A DNA stretch of 64,000 nucleotides from the NCBI RefSeq assembly GCF_002208135.1, contig NZ_CP021646.1:2854001-2918000 (forward strand). Direction: 5' to 3'. Below the pieces are notes generated by a model that searched no databases, was not told where the DNA came from, and worked only from the letters and a program-made list of their open reading frames with translations. The translations under genes and the position numbers were made by a program. Below, piece after piece: positions 29,315 through 38,122 of the stretch (positions are counted from its first letter, which is position 1; each line of letters begins with the position of its first letter). The DNA comes from Pseudoalteromonas piscicida (GTDB taxonomy: Bacteria; Pseudomonadota; Gammaproteobacteria; Enterobacterales; Alteromonadaceae).

Positions 29315-31318
29315 CTAAGCTTTAATTAAACGCTTTTGTAAGATCTGAACTTGATCGCGCGCTTGCGCCGCTTTTTCAAACTCAAGCTCTTTAGCAAACT
29401 TCATCATTTGTGCTTCGAGTCGGTCTATTTCTTTGGCGATCTCTTTCGCATCCATTGCTGGCATGCCTGGTTTAAACTTGGCATCAATATCAACCACTTT
29501 GTCATCAGCCACTTCCTCACCGAGATCCATTACATCCGTGATCTTCTTATTGAGCGCCGTTGGTGTAATACCATTAGCCTCATTATACGCCTCTTGCTTT
29601 TCTCTGCGTCTTTGCGTTTCATCTATAGCTTGACGCATCGAGTTCGTCACCCTGTCACCATATAAAATCGCTTTACCATGTAAGTGACGTGCCGCGCGGC
29701 CAATTGTCTGAATAAGAGAGCGCGTCGAGCGTAAGAAGCCTTCTTTATCTGCATCAAGTATGGCAACCAAAGACACCTCAGGCATATCCAAGCCCTCTCG
29801 TAACAAGTTGATACCGACTAGTACATCAAAAACGCCTTTGCGTAGGTCTCGAATGATCTCCATTCGTTCAACCGTATCGATGTCAGAGTGTAGGTAACGC
29901 ACCTTAACATTATGATCGTTAAGATAATCGGTCAGATCTTCTGACATGCGTTTTGTTAGCGTGGTAACCAGTACACGCTCATTCACTTCCACCCGTTTAT
30001 AGATCTCAGAGAGCAAATCGTCAACTTGAGTTGCAACTGGACGCACTTCTACTTCTGGATCTAATAGCCCTGTTGGACGGATCACTTGTTCGGCAACATC
30101 ACCCGCTGATTTATTCAATTCATAATCACCGGGAGTCGCCGAAACATAAATGGTCTGCGGCGAAATCGCTTCGAACTCTTCAAACTTTAGTGGTCTATTA
30201 TCTAGCGCAGACGGTAATCTAAAACCATATTCAACCAAGTTTTCTTTACGACTGCGATCGCCTTTGTACATCGCCCCCACCTGCGAAACGGTAACGTGAG
30301 ACTCGTCGATGATCATAAGCGCATCATCCGGCAAATAATCTAACAACGTTGGTGGTGGCTCGCCTGGTGCACGTCCCGATAAATATCGACTGTAATTCTC
30401 AATACCAGAGCAATAACCAAGCTCGGTCATCATTTCGATATCGTATTGTGTACGTTGAGCGATGCGCTGCTCTTCGACGAGACGGTTTTTATCCAATAAT
30501 TGAGCACGGCGATCTTTTAGCTCCACCTTAATACGCTCAATGGCATCAAGGATCTTTTCTCTTGGTGTCACATAGTGAGTTTTTGGATAAATAGTGGCGC
30601 GAACTAGGTGTTTTTCAACGGCTCCAGTCAACGGATCAAACAAACTAATCCGCTCAATCTCATCGTCAAACATTTCAACCCGTACCGCGATAGTTTCTGA
30701 TTCCGCAGGAAAAATATCAATAACTTCACCGCGAACTCGATAGGTCCCACGGCTAAAATCCATATCATTACGCGTGTATTGTAGTTCTGCCAAACGCCTT
30801 AACATGTCACGCTGATCGATTGTTTCACCGACTTTCAGTAACAACATCATTTTCATGTAGGAGTCGGGATCACCAAGGCCGTAAATCGCTGAAACTGAAG
30901 CTACGATGATAGTGTCTCTGCGCTCAAGCAACGCTTTGGTTGCGGATAAACGCATTTGCTCAATGTGATCGTTAATAGACGCGTCTTTCTCAATAAAAGT
31001 GTCGCTGGCTACTACATAGGCTTCAGGTTGATAATAGTCATAATAAGAAACAAAATACTCAACCGCATTATGAGGAAAGAACTCTTTCATTTCGCCATAT
31101 AATTGCGCTGCAAGCGTCTTATTGTGTGCCATGATAATTGTTGGGCGGTTAAGATTGTTTATGATGTTGGCCATGGTAAAGGTTTTGCCCGTCCCCGTAG
31201 CCCCCAGCAAAGTTTGATGTGCAAGGCCTGACTCCAAACCATCACACAGCTGTGCAATAGCCGTTGGTTGATCTCCGTTTGGCTGAAACTCAGAAACTAG
31301 CTGAAACTTATCTTCCAT
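29315..31318 (-). CDS. uvrB: Excinuclease ABC subunit B
   Basis: UvrB is the damage-verifying helicase-like core of nucleotide excision repair; it is loaded by UvrA and recruits UvrC. The 667-residue length is standard. Walker A is [15 protein letters not shown] near the N-terminus; the beta-hairpin segment includes [11 protein letters not shown]; helicase motifs DESHVTVSQ and IGRAARH are present. The C-terminal UVR motif (about 630-665) carries the UvrC contact. The stop of the MATE gene overlaps the uvrB start by one base, so uvrB may be read from the MATE transcript as well as its own promoter. Confidence 0.98.
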   Translation of the reverse strand: MEDKFQLVSEFQPNGDQPTAIAQLCDGLESGLAHQTLLGATGTGKTFTMANIINNLNRPTIIMAHNKTLAAQLYGEMKEFFPHNAVEYFVSYYDYYQPEAYVVASDTFIEKDASINDHIEQMRLSATKALLERRDTIIVASVSAIYGLGDPDSYMKMMLLLKVGETIDQRDMLRRLAELQYTRNDMDFSRGTYRVRGEVIDIFPAESETIAVRVEMFDDEIERISLFDPLTGAVEKHLVRATIYPKTHYVTPREKILDAIERIKVELKDRRAQLLDKNRLVEEQRIAQRTQYDIEMMTELGYCSGIENYSRYLSGRAPGEPPPTLLDYLPDDALMIIDESHVTVSQVGAMYKGDRSRKENLVEYGFRLPSALDNRPLKFEEFEAISPQTIYVSATPGDYELNKSAGDVAEQVIRPTGLLDPEVEVRPVATQVDDLLSEIYKRVEVNERVLVTTLTKRMSEDLTDYLNDHNVKVRYLHSDIDTVERMEIIRDLRKGVFDVLVGINLLREGLDMPEVSLVAILDADKEGFLRSTRSLIQTIGRAARHLHGKAILYGDRVTNSMRQAIDETQRRREKQEAYNEANGITPTALNKKITDVMDLGEEVADDKVVDIDAKFKPGMPAMDAKEIAKEIDRLEAQMMKFAKELEFEKAAQARDQVQILQKRLIKA

Positions 31319-32694
31319 TACACCTCCTTTTGGACCTCGCTTGCTGCAATTTCATTAATCACTTTCTTAAACCAATTGTAGGCAATGGCTGCGGTAAACA
31401 AATTACCCAAAGCTGCGCCTGCAAATAATCCTGGCAACCCAGCCAACTGAGAGCCTATATAAGCAATAGGTACATAAAATATGAACAACCGGATCACACT
31501 TAGAATGAGCGCATTCATCGGTTTATGCAACGCATTAAATGACGAATTGGTTAATATGATCACGCCTTGAAGGCCGTATCCTAGCGGCATGATATAAATG
31601 AATAGCTGTATGGTTTCAACAACCGCCGGCTCATTACCAAAAGTATGACTGATGTAGTACGCACTCAATACCAGCAATAAATAAACAGCAAATTGAAAAC
31701 CGAGCACAAATTTAAGTGTTTGGGTATAGGCATCAGAGACACGCTGATAGTGTTTTGCACCAAAGTTCTGACTGACAAATGGAGGCAAGGTCATAGAAAG
31801 CGCTAAAACCACAAGACTTGCAATAGACTCAATACGACTTCCAACACCAAACGCGGCCACAGCTTCAGGTCCATAGCTGGCAATAAGTGCTGTCATTACC
31901 GCCATAGCTAAAGGCGTCAGCATATTTGCTCCCGCTGCAGGCAGGCCTATAGTGAGGATTTTTTTCGCCGCATTTGTGAAGCTGGTGTATTTTGCAGACA
32001 GTGAAATAAGACGCTTTTTAACTATCAATAAATATAAAATAATAGTTACCCCCAGACTCCAGGACAACACACTGGCAACGGCCGCCCCTTTTACACCCAT
32101 CTCATCAATAGGTCCAAAACCGAAGATTAATATCGGGTCCAGCACCGCATTTACTAACCCCCCAAGTCCCATGACTAAACTTGGCGTTTTGGTATCGCCA
32201 CTAGCGCGCAACACTGAATTACCAATCATCGGCGTTATCAATAAAATTGAACCAATAAACCACACCGACATATAGTCGTGGATGAATGGCATAACTGCTT
32301 TACCCGCCCCAAGGAGAAGAAAGATCTCATCGACAAAAACAAATCCAAGAATAGAAAGCAGTAAAACGAGTATGGCAGAGATAATAATAGCCACTGCGGC
32401 ATCAAATTTAGCTTCATCGAGCAAATTGCTACCCAAAGCCTTAGCAATGACGGCGGATGTGCCAATACCCAGCCCGATGGCTAAGCTAATAACAGTAAAA
32501 GTAACGGGAAAAGTGAAGCTGATTGCAGCGAGTGGCTCAGTACCAAGCATACTAATAAAAAAAGTATCAACGAGATTAAACATCATCAGCGTGATCATCC
32601 CGAATATCATCGGGATCGTCATTCGCTTTAAAGTCGCCCCAATATCACCAAAAAGGATATCGTTGCCAGTGGAATTTGACTTAGCTTGAGTCAT
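31318..32694 (-). CDS. MATE family efflux transporter
   Basis: A 458-residue inner-membrane protein with twelve hydrophobic segments in two halves, typical of MATE multidrug or toxin exporters driven by sodium or protons. Family features include [24 protein letters not shown] in the first half (split here only for reading) and [12 protein letters not shown] in the second. Short soluble ends and no extra domain. The substrate is unknown. It is immediately upstream of uvrB and one base overlaps. Confidence 0.92.
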   Translation of the reverse strand: MTQAKSNSTGNDILFGDIGATLKRMTIPMIFGMITLMMFNLVDTFFISMLGTEPLAAISFTFPVTFTVISLAIGLGIGTSAVIAKALGSNLLDEAKFDAAVAIIISAILVLLLSILGFVFVDEIFLLLGAGKAVMPFIHDYMSVWFIGSILLITPMIGNSVLRASGDTKTPSLVMGLGGLVNAVLDPILIFGFGPIDEMGVKGAAVASVLSWSLGVTIILYLLIVKKRLISLSAKYTSFTNAAKKILTIGLPAAGANMLTPLAMAVMTALIASYGPEAVAAFGVGSRIESIASLVVLALSMTLPPFVSQNFGAKHYQRVSDAYTQTLKFVLGFQFAVYLLLVLSAYYISHTFGNEPAVVETIQLFIYIMPLGYGLQGVIILTNSSFNALHKPMNALILSVIRLFIFYVPIAYIGSQLAGLPGLFAGAALGNLFTAAIAYNWFKKVINEIAASEVQKEV

Positions 32695-33098
32695 AACAAC
32701 CTATTTCTGATACTTTAAGCGGCTCATTGTATGCTATTCAAGATGTTGACGCTACGCAGGAAACGTCAAGAGTCGTTATAAAGTCTAAAATAGCAACAGT
32801 TACTTATAAAAAGCCTGTATTACAGCGAGGGATTGAAGTTTAGTGTTGAAAATAACGATTCAGTAAGTTTTGACAAAAAAGTTACAACCCGAGTTGCAAA
32901 GTAGCATGTTTTTTGCACAGCCAAAATGGTGAAAAGTTCATAAAAGCTTCACACTGAACAACAAATAAACAAAAATAACCAATCAAATATAAACCATTGA
33001 TATTATTAAAATTAAATATTTATCGAATTTTACTTGAAACGGCTGCAGCGCCCTAATTTCATAGTCTTGCAATACTTCTCAAATAATAATAAACAATG

Positions 33099-33121
33099 TT
33101 ATCCACAGATTCCGTGGATAA
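33099..33121. promoter_or_regulatory. Palindromic pair of DnaA-box-like sites
   Basis: TTATCCACA at 33099-33107 is a perfect consensus DnaA box. GTGGATAA at 33114-33121 is its inverse (TTATCCAC on the other strand), giving an 8-bp perfect inverted repeat with a 7-bp centre. Binding by DnaA is inferred, not shown. Confidence 0.5.
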
Positions 33122-33125
33122 GTCG

Positions 33126-33161
33126 CTCCAAGCCAATAAAATAAAGGTTTTCAGCTTGGAG
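33126..33161. other. Inverted repeat, possible RNA hairpin
   Basis: CTCCAAGC (33126-33133) and GCTTGGAG (33154-33161) are perfect inverse copies separated by 20 AT-rich bases and followed by TAATTTT. It could be a terminator-like hairpin or a protein-binding palindrome. Confidence 0.45.
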
Positions 33162-33823
33162 TAATTTTGATCAACGGCGTGTTTAGTGTGATCATTCTCA
33201 AAACAACAACTGGATCAATTTAGATCTCTAGACTAACATTGCATCTGGAAGAAAAAAGTATTTAGCTACTAAAAATAACAAGGAACACATATCCAACTGT
33301 TTTAATTAAACTTTTTTATAAGTCATTGATTCTCACTTTAATGATAGTAACTACTTACTGTTTGCCACGCCGCGTTTAAATAGAGATTATAAATACCACA
33401 CTATTTATGCTCATTGATCTCATTCACGTGATAATTGCGATGATTTAAAGATCTCAAGAAAACATCATAAAATGAGCAGTTAGGGATATAATTCAAACAA
33501 AACGTTCAAAAAACACATTAAACAACAACATACCACTGTATAGATAAACAGCAAACACTGTATATGTTAATTTTATTCGACATATCCCTACACGGTAATT
33601 TAGGAATTTTATACAACACCCTCTATTTTCATATTTTGCAGATCTCCATCATGTAGGGCTCTTGAAACCAAAGCTAGCTAAGAATCCTTATATTAGAGAT
33701 GAATAAATTACGTATCACTCACCTTTTTACTATATCAAGAATGCTAAACTAGCCAAAAAGCCAACAAATAGCGCATTAATTCATCGCTTAGTAGAGTTTT
33801 TTACGTTTCTGTGATTTTAGTGG

Positions 33824-33852
33824 TTGACACCTTGCAATGTCGTCATTAATAT
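33824..33852 (+). promoter_or_regulatory. Strong promoter for the tRNA-Asn cluster
   Basis: TTGACA (33824-33829), 17 bp, TAATAT (33847-33852), then a GC discriminator (TCGCCCCG). This is near consensus and 23 bp before the first tRNA-Asn. Confidence 0.85.
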
Positions 33853-33875
33853 TTCGCCCCGTTGAGAGATACGCT

Positions 33876-33951
33876 TCCCCCTTAGCTCAGTTGGTTAGAG
33901 CGACGGACTGTTAATCCGCAGGTCCCCCGTTCGAGTCGGGGAGGGGAGCCA
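33876..33951 (+). tRNA. tRNA-Asn (GTT), copy 1, acceptor stem one G short
   Basis: 76 nt with encoded CCA and anticodon loop CTGTTAA. The 5' acceptor is TCCCCCT with five C, but the 3' strand has only four G (33943-33946), while the other three copies have five. The pairing would be disrupted near the end of the acceptor stem. It is either a damaged gene or a homopolymer sequencing error. Confidence 0.9.
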
Positions 33952-33970
33952 AATTCTCACACTTGACTAT

Positions 33971-34047
33971 TCCCCCTTAGCTCAGTTGGTTAGAGCGACG
34001 GACTGTTAATCCGCAGGTCCCCCGTTCGAGTCGGGGAGGGGGAGCCA
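33971..34047 (+). tRNA. tRNA-Asn (GTT), copy 2
   Basis: 77 nt with encoded CCA. Acceptor TCCCCCT pairs with AGGGGGA; anticodon GTT. Confidence 0.97.
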
Positions 34048-34081
34048 ATCCTTAGTCGGAAAGTCAAAATCTTATTGTAGT

Positions 34082-34158
34082 TCCCCCTTAGCTCAGTTGG
34101 TTAGAGCGACGGACTGTTAATCCGCAGGTCCCCCGTTCGAGTCGGGGAGGGGGAGCCA
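34082..34158 (+). tRNA. tRNA-Asn (GTT), copy 3
   Basis: 77 nt, identical to copy 2. Confidence 0.97.
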
Positions 34159-34206
34159 ATCAATAAGATAATGCTCAAAAAGAGCACTTCGAAAGTTCCA
34201 AATTGT

Positions 34207-34283
34207 TCCCCCTTAGCTCAGTTGGTTAGAGCGACGGACTGTTAATCCGCAGGTCCCCCGTTCGAGTCGGGGAGGGGGAGCCA
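34207..34283 (+). tRNA. tRNA-Asn (GTT), copy 4
   Basis: 77 nt, identical to copy 2. No obvious intrinsic terminator separates it from the downstream gene at 34471. Confidence 0.97.
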
Positions 34284-34470
34284 ATTCCACGAAAGCATTA
34301 GACTTTTTCCAGCGTTTACACTACTCTACAAGCAATATTCTCACTGCATTTGCTCGAATAACAACCTTCTCTGCAATTTATCGAACAGACAACAATCAAA
34401 CCGATGAATTTGATAAAGAAATTGGCAATGCACCCGATACTATGGAATAACCCTCTTTAAGAAGCGTACT

Positions 34471-36414
34471 ATGGCCGGTTTTAAAAAACTTATCGTACTC
34501 CAAGTCACCTCTTGGCTATTATTCTCTTTGATTGGTAGCTTTTTTTTCGCAACAAGTTTTGACTCTGCAATCAATAAAGCGCAACAAAGCGCCCATACCA
34601 TGGTGACAGAGTACATAAAGGACAAAAAACTCACTGAAGTGACTCCTGAGCATATTCGCCAAGCCTTAAATAGCGGAGATGTATTCTCAACTTTTATCGT
34701 ACGAGACTTTGACGGTCAGACCGTTTTGCAAGTCAATACACCGAGCAACCTCCCCTTTATTGCCGAGTTCATAGAATCAAACATCAATGCTATTCGCCCC
34801 CAATTTGCGGTTAACGATACTAAAGACATAAAAATCGAATTTTTGATCAATGCACAAAGTCAGGCGCAATTACTACAACAAGCCCTACTACTACTTATCA
34901 TTATTTCTGCGTTGGTTGCTTTTATTCCTGTTTTCTTTATGCAAGGCGTCTATAAAAAGCTTAATCGCAATGTCAGTATGACAGTCGCCAGTGCCGTAGA
35001 TTCGTATATTACGCAAAACCAAGTAACCGACAATATTGAGTTTGATTTTAACGATGGCAAAGTCGCAGAGCTTGGTCAGGATTTAGTCCCCTCTTTTAAG
35101 CGATTAGCTAGCTTTTTAAGGTCAAAGCAAGAAGACATTAAAAATGCCGCTCATTCTATCAAGCAAGAAGCTTACAAAGATGTAGTCACAGATCTGGGCA
35201 ACCGTAATATGTTCGTGGAACACTACGAGCAGTATATCGAGTCGTCAGCTAAAAAGGCGTTTGGCTCGTTGGCGATGATCCGCTGCTCTGAGTTGCAGGT
35301 AATTAACCAAACTCGTGGCTATCAAAAAGGTGATGAATACATTAAGTCGGTGTCTGACATTATCAAACATGTTACAGGTACTTATGCTGGCAGTCAGGTT
35401 TTCCGTTTAAATAGCTCAGATTTCGCGGTGATCTTACCGAATGTGCCAAGTAAAGAAGCGGAAGAGTTTGGTGAAACACTGCAAGCGCGCTTTACCCAAT
35501 TCCAGCAAAACCAAGAACTATCATCGGTTGCCAATACCGGGATCGTGCCTTATGAGAACGGTAAGCCACTTGGAGAACTACTCTCGGTTGTTGATAATGC
35601 GATGAGTATGGCACAGAGCAAGCAAGCCAATGCTTGGCATATTCAACGCGAGTCTGATTTAGTGAATAATGTCAGTGCTGGATTTGGTAATCAAAACTGG
35701 CGTCGAGTGATCCGCGATGTGATCAACAGCAAGCGCGTTAGTTTGATGATGCAAAACATCATGCCTATTGGTAAAAACTCTAAGGCCTACGCAGAGATCC
35801 AATCTCGTTTTAAAACAGAAGAAGGACAAATGCTTCCTACAGCCTCTTTCCTTGCCATGGCGGAAAAGCTGGAAATGGCCATCGAGATTGATCAGCTGAT
35901 CATCGACACCTCGCTAGAACTTATCAAAACGCGTAACTTCAATGAGAAATACTTCGGGATCAATGTCACCGCATCAAGTGCCCATAACGACCAATTTGTG
36001 ATCTGGTTAGAGCGTCGCTTATTAAAAGAAGCGAATCTAGCCTCTAAACTGGTATTTGAAGTCAGCGAATTTGGCTTACAGCAAAATATTAAAGCCAGTA
36101 AGCGCTTTATTGATATGGTGCATCGTGTCGGAGCGCGTATCACCGTTGAACGTTTTGGTGTCGGTTTAACGTCATTTAAGTTCTTTAGAGACTTAAAGCC
36201 TGACTATATTAAAATGGATGCTAGTTATACTCGCGGTCTTGAAGAAGACAAGAATAATCAATATTTTATGCGCCTAATGGTTGACCTTGCACACCGTATT
36301 GGCGTCAACGTATTTGCCGAAGGTATCGAAAGCCAAGAAGAGAAGCACATAGTCGAAACACTTTGCTTGGATGGAGTACAAGGCTATTACATCGAAAAAC
36401 CAAAAGAAATCTAG
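34471..36414 (+). CDS. LapD-like membrane protein with degenerate GGDEF and EAL domains
   Basis: A 647-residue inner-membrane protein. Transmembrane helices at about 5-27 and 139-160 bracket a periplasmic domain of about 110 residues, followed by a HAMP-like linker, GGDEF fold (about 220-400) and EAL fold (about 410-645). Both catalytic signatures are lost: the GGDEF site reads NSSDF at 314-318, EAL reads E442-I-Q, and the DDFG loop reads ERFG (560-563). The architecture and length match LapD, a cyclic di-GMP receptor that controls a periplasmic protease, and also recall CsrD. No lapG is visible nearby. It most likely binds cyclic di-GMP or another partner rather than making or breaking it. 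Confidence 0.85.
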   Translation: MAGFKKLIVLQVTSWLLFSLIGSFFFATSFDSAINKAQQSAHTMVTEYIKDKKLTEVTPEHIRQALNSGDVFSTFIVRDFDGQTVLQVNTPSNLPFIAEFIESNINAIRPQFAVNDTKDIKIEFLINAQSQAQLLQQALLLLIIISALVAFIPVFFMQGVYKKLNRNVSMTVASAVDSYITQNQVTDNIEFDFNDGKVAELGQDLVPSFKRLASFLRSKQEDIKNAAHSIKQEAYKDVVTDLGNRNMFVEHYEQYIESSAKKAFGSLAMIRCSELQVINQTRGYQKGDEYIKSVSDIIKHVTGTYAGSQVFRLNSSDFAVILPNVPSKEAEEFGETLQARFTQFQQNQELSSVANTGIVPYENGKPLGELLSVVDNAMSMAQSKQANAWHIQRESDLVNNVSAGFGNQNWRRVIRDVINSKRVSLMMQNIMPIGKNSKAYAEIQSRFKTEEGQMLPTASFLAMAEKLEMAIEIDQLIIDTSLELIKTRNFNEKYFGINVTASSAHNDQFVIWLERRLLKEANLASKLVFEVSEFGLQQNIKASKRFIDMVHRVGARITVERFGVGLTSFKFFRDLKPDYIKMDASYTRGLEEDKNNQYFMRLMVDLAHRIGVNVFAEGIESQEEKHIVETLCLDGVQGYYIEKPKEI

Positions 36415-36974
36415 GTAAACACACCAAAGGGCGACTTGTTTGCCCTTCCCTTTACCCCTTTCACTCCAGTGACTTTCGTACGCTATCATTTGCCACACCA
36501 GTTACAATCTGTGTTACTATTGGCAGGAATTATCATTCAAACTTATCTATGTGATTTAACAAGTTTACAAAGATAAGCTTGAATATTATTTCGACGCTAG
36601 CAGTAATCCAGAGTCAAGCAGCAAAAATCGCTATATCATTATGATTTCATTGATAAAAGCTCATGTATTTAGGCTAGTAAGCGAGCGCTGAATTAAGATT
36701 AATTGCTAATAAATGAATGAAAACTGTCAGCATTACATGACAAGCTATCCCCTCATAATATTTGAGACGGTAGCTCAAATGATGACAAGGCGCATGTTTT
36801 CACTTAAAAAATTCAAAGCGGAACGGTGCTATCGGTTTAATTCTGCTAAAAAGTATTTTTAGCAAAATTAAATCCAGTCAAAACTTGCACCCAGTAAGTT
36901 CTTTAATACAGTTAACTATCACCTCGATTTGACGGGAAAAACCCGCGTAAAGTGAATAAGTTATAGAGGCAGGA
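36415..36974. other. 560-bp intergenic region upstream of rsxA
   Basis: No gene seen. AAGGGC/GCCCTT (36427-36447) may be a weak terminator for the upstream gene. A small hairpin TTTGAG/CTCAAA lies at 36761-36779. Near the rsx start, TTGACG at 36929-36934 lies before AT-rich sequence and could be a -35; the matching -10 is weak. A CGGG-AAAAA-CCCG inverted repeat overlaps it (36933-36945). Confidence 0.5.
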
Positions 36975-37556
36975 ATGACCGAATACATTTTGTTGCTCAT
37001 TGGCACCGTGCTGGTGAATAACTTCGTTTTAGTCCAATTTTTGGGCTTATGTCCATTTATGGGGGTATCTGGAAAACTGGATACCGCAGTGGGAATGTCA
37101 TTAGCGACCACTTTTGTTCTCACACTAGCTTCAGTCACCAGCTATTTGGTCAATCAATATATCTTATTACCACTCGACCTCACCTTTTTAAGAACGATGA
37201 GCTTTATTTTGGTTATCGCTGTGGTTGTGCAATTTACAGAGATGGTGGTACGTAAAACCAGTCCAACCTTGTATCGGTTACTGGGAATTTTCTTGCCTTT
37301 GATCACCACTAACTGCGCTGTACTAGGCGTTGCACTACTTAATATCAAAAAAGACCACACCTTTTTAGAGTCTGCAGTCTATGGTTTTGGCGCTGCGGTT
37401 GGCTTTTCTATGGTTTTGGTGCTATTTGCTGCTTTACGTGAGCGTTTAGCTGTTGCTGACGTGCCAACACCGTTTAAAGGCGCATCAATAGCGATGATCA
37501 CCGCAGGACTCATGTCACTTGCGTTTATGGGCTTCTCTGGATTAGTTAAGTTTTAG
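36975..37556 (+). CDS. rsxA: Electron transport complex subunit RsxA/RnfA
   Basis: A 193-residue integral membrane subunit with six predicted helices, part of the Rnf/Rsx complex that couples electron flow between ferredoxin and NADH to ion movement, and in E. coli keeps SoxR reduced. Conserved features are the [13 protein letters not shown] and [13 protein letters not shown] segments, the latter carrying a cysteine of the membrane iron-sulphur site shared with RsxE. It is the first gene of the six-gene operon, 2 bp before rsxB. Confidence 0.97.
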   Translation: MTEYILLLIGTVLVNNFVLVQFLGLCPFMGVSGKLDTAVGMSLATTFVLTLASVTSYLVNQYILLPLDLTFLRTMSFILVIAVVVQFTEMVVRKTSPTLYRLLGIFLPLITTNCAVLGVALLNIKKDHTFLESAVYGFGAAVGFSMVLVLFAALRERLAVADVPTPFKGASIAMITAGLMSLAFMGFSGLVKF

Positions 37557-37558
37557 AT

Positions 37559-38113
37559 ATGACATTACTTTACGCATTACTCGCGCTGGGTGCGCTGGCA
37601 CTTATTTTTGGTATTGTGCTTGGTTATGCCGCAGTGAAATACCGAGTTGAAAGCAACCCTATTGTTGAACAAATAGACGCCATTCTGCCACAAACTCAAT
37701 GCGGCCAGTGTGGCTATCCTGGCTGTCGACCATACGCTGAAGCGATTGCGAATGGCGATGACGTGAATAAGTGCCCTCCAGGCGGTGAAGCAACAGTGAA
37801 AAAACTGGCGGATTTAATGGGCGTTGAAGCGAAGCCACTTGCTGGTGGAGAAGATGCAGAGCCAGTCAAAAAGGTGGCTTACATTCGTGAAGACGAATGT
37901 ATTGGCTGTACCAAATGCATTCAAGCTTGCCCCGTTGATGCTATCGTTGGCGCAACCAGACAAATGCACACCGTGCTCATCGACGAGTGCACAGGCTGCG
38001 ATCTGTGTGTCGAGCCCTGCCCGGTCGATTGTATTGATATGATCCCAGTTGCACAGACCAAGCAAACGTGGAAGTGGCAGCTAGACGCCATTCCTGTGAC
38101 ACAGATTGATTAA
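37559..38113 (+). CDS. rsxB: Electron transport complex subunit RsxB/RnfB (iron-sulphur)
   Basis: A 184-residue protein with one N-terminal transmembrane helix and three cysteine groups: an Fe-S domain with C48, C51, C56 and C72 (CGQCGYPGC), and two ferredoxin-like 4Fe-4S motifs, C114/117/120/124 and C144/147/150/154. It passes electrons on the cytoplasmic side of the Rsx complex. Confidence 0.97.
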   Translation: MTLLYALLALGALALIFGIVLGYAAVKYRVESNPIVEQIDAILPQTQCGQCGYPGCRPYAEAIANGDDVNKCPPGGEATVKKLADLMGVEAKPLAGGEDAEPVKKVAYIREDECIGCTKCIQACPVDAIVGATRQMHTVLIDECTGCDLCVEPCPVDCIDMIPVAQTKQTWKWQLDAIPVTQID

Positions 38114-38122
38114 GAGGTTTAA

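Larger units (their letters stand above)
32695..33823. other. AT-rich 1.1-kb region without genes
   Basis: No reading frame here has coding character. The stretch is markedly AT-rich with scattered direct and inverted short repeats. Two clear structures are a DnaA-box palindrome (33099-33121) and a hairpin (33126-33161). GATC occurs at 33169, 33190, 33213, 33223, 33416, 33450 and 33641, more often than chance would give in so AT-rich a stretch. It lies between the start of the MATE gene and the tRNA-Asn promoter. Confidence 0.6.

Noticed and set aside
32695..33823. Possible chromosomal replication origin
   Set aside because: Only one perfect DnaA box and its inverse are present, with no dnaA, dnaN, mnmG or parAB nearby; reported only as a possible DnaA-binding locus.
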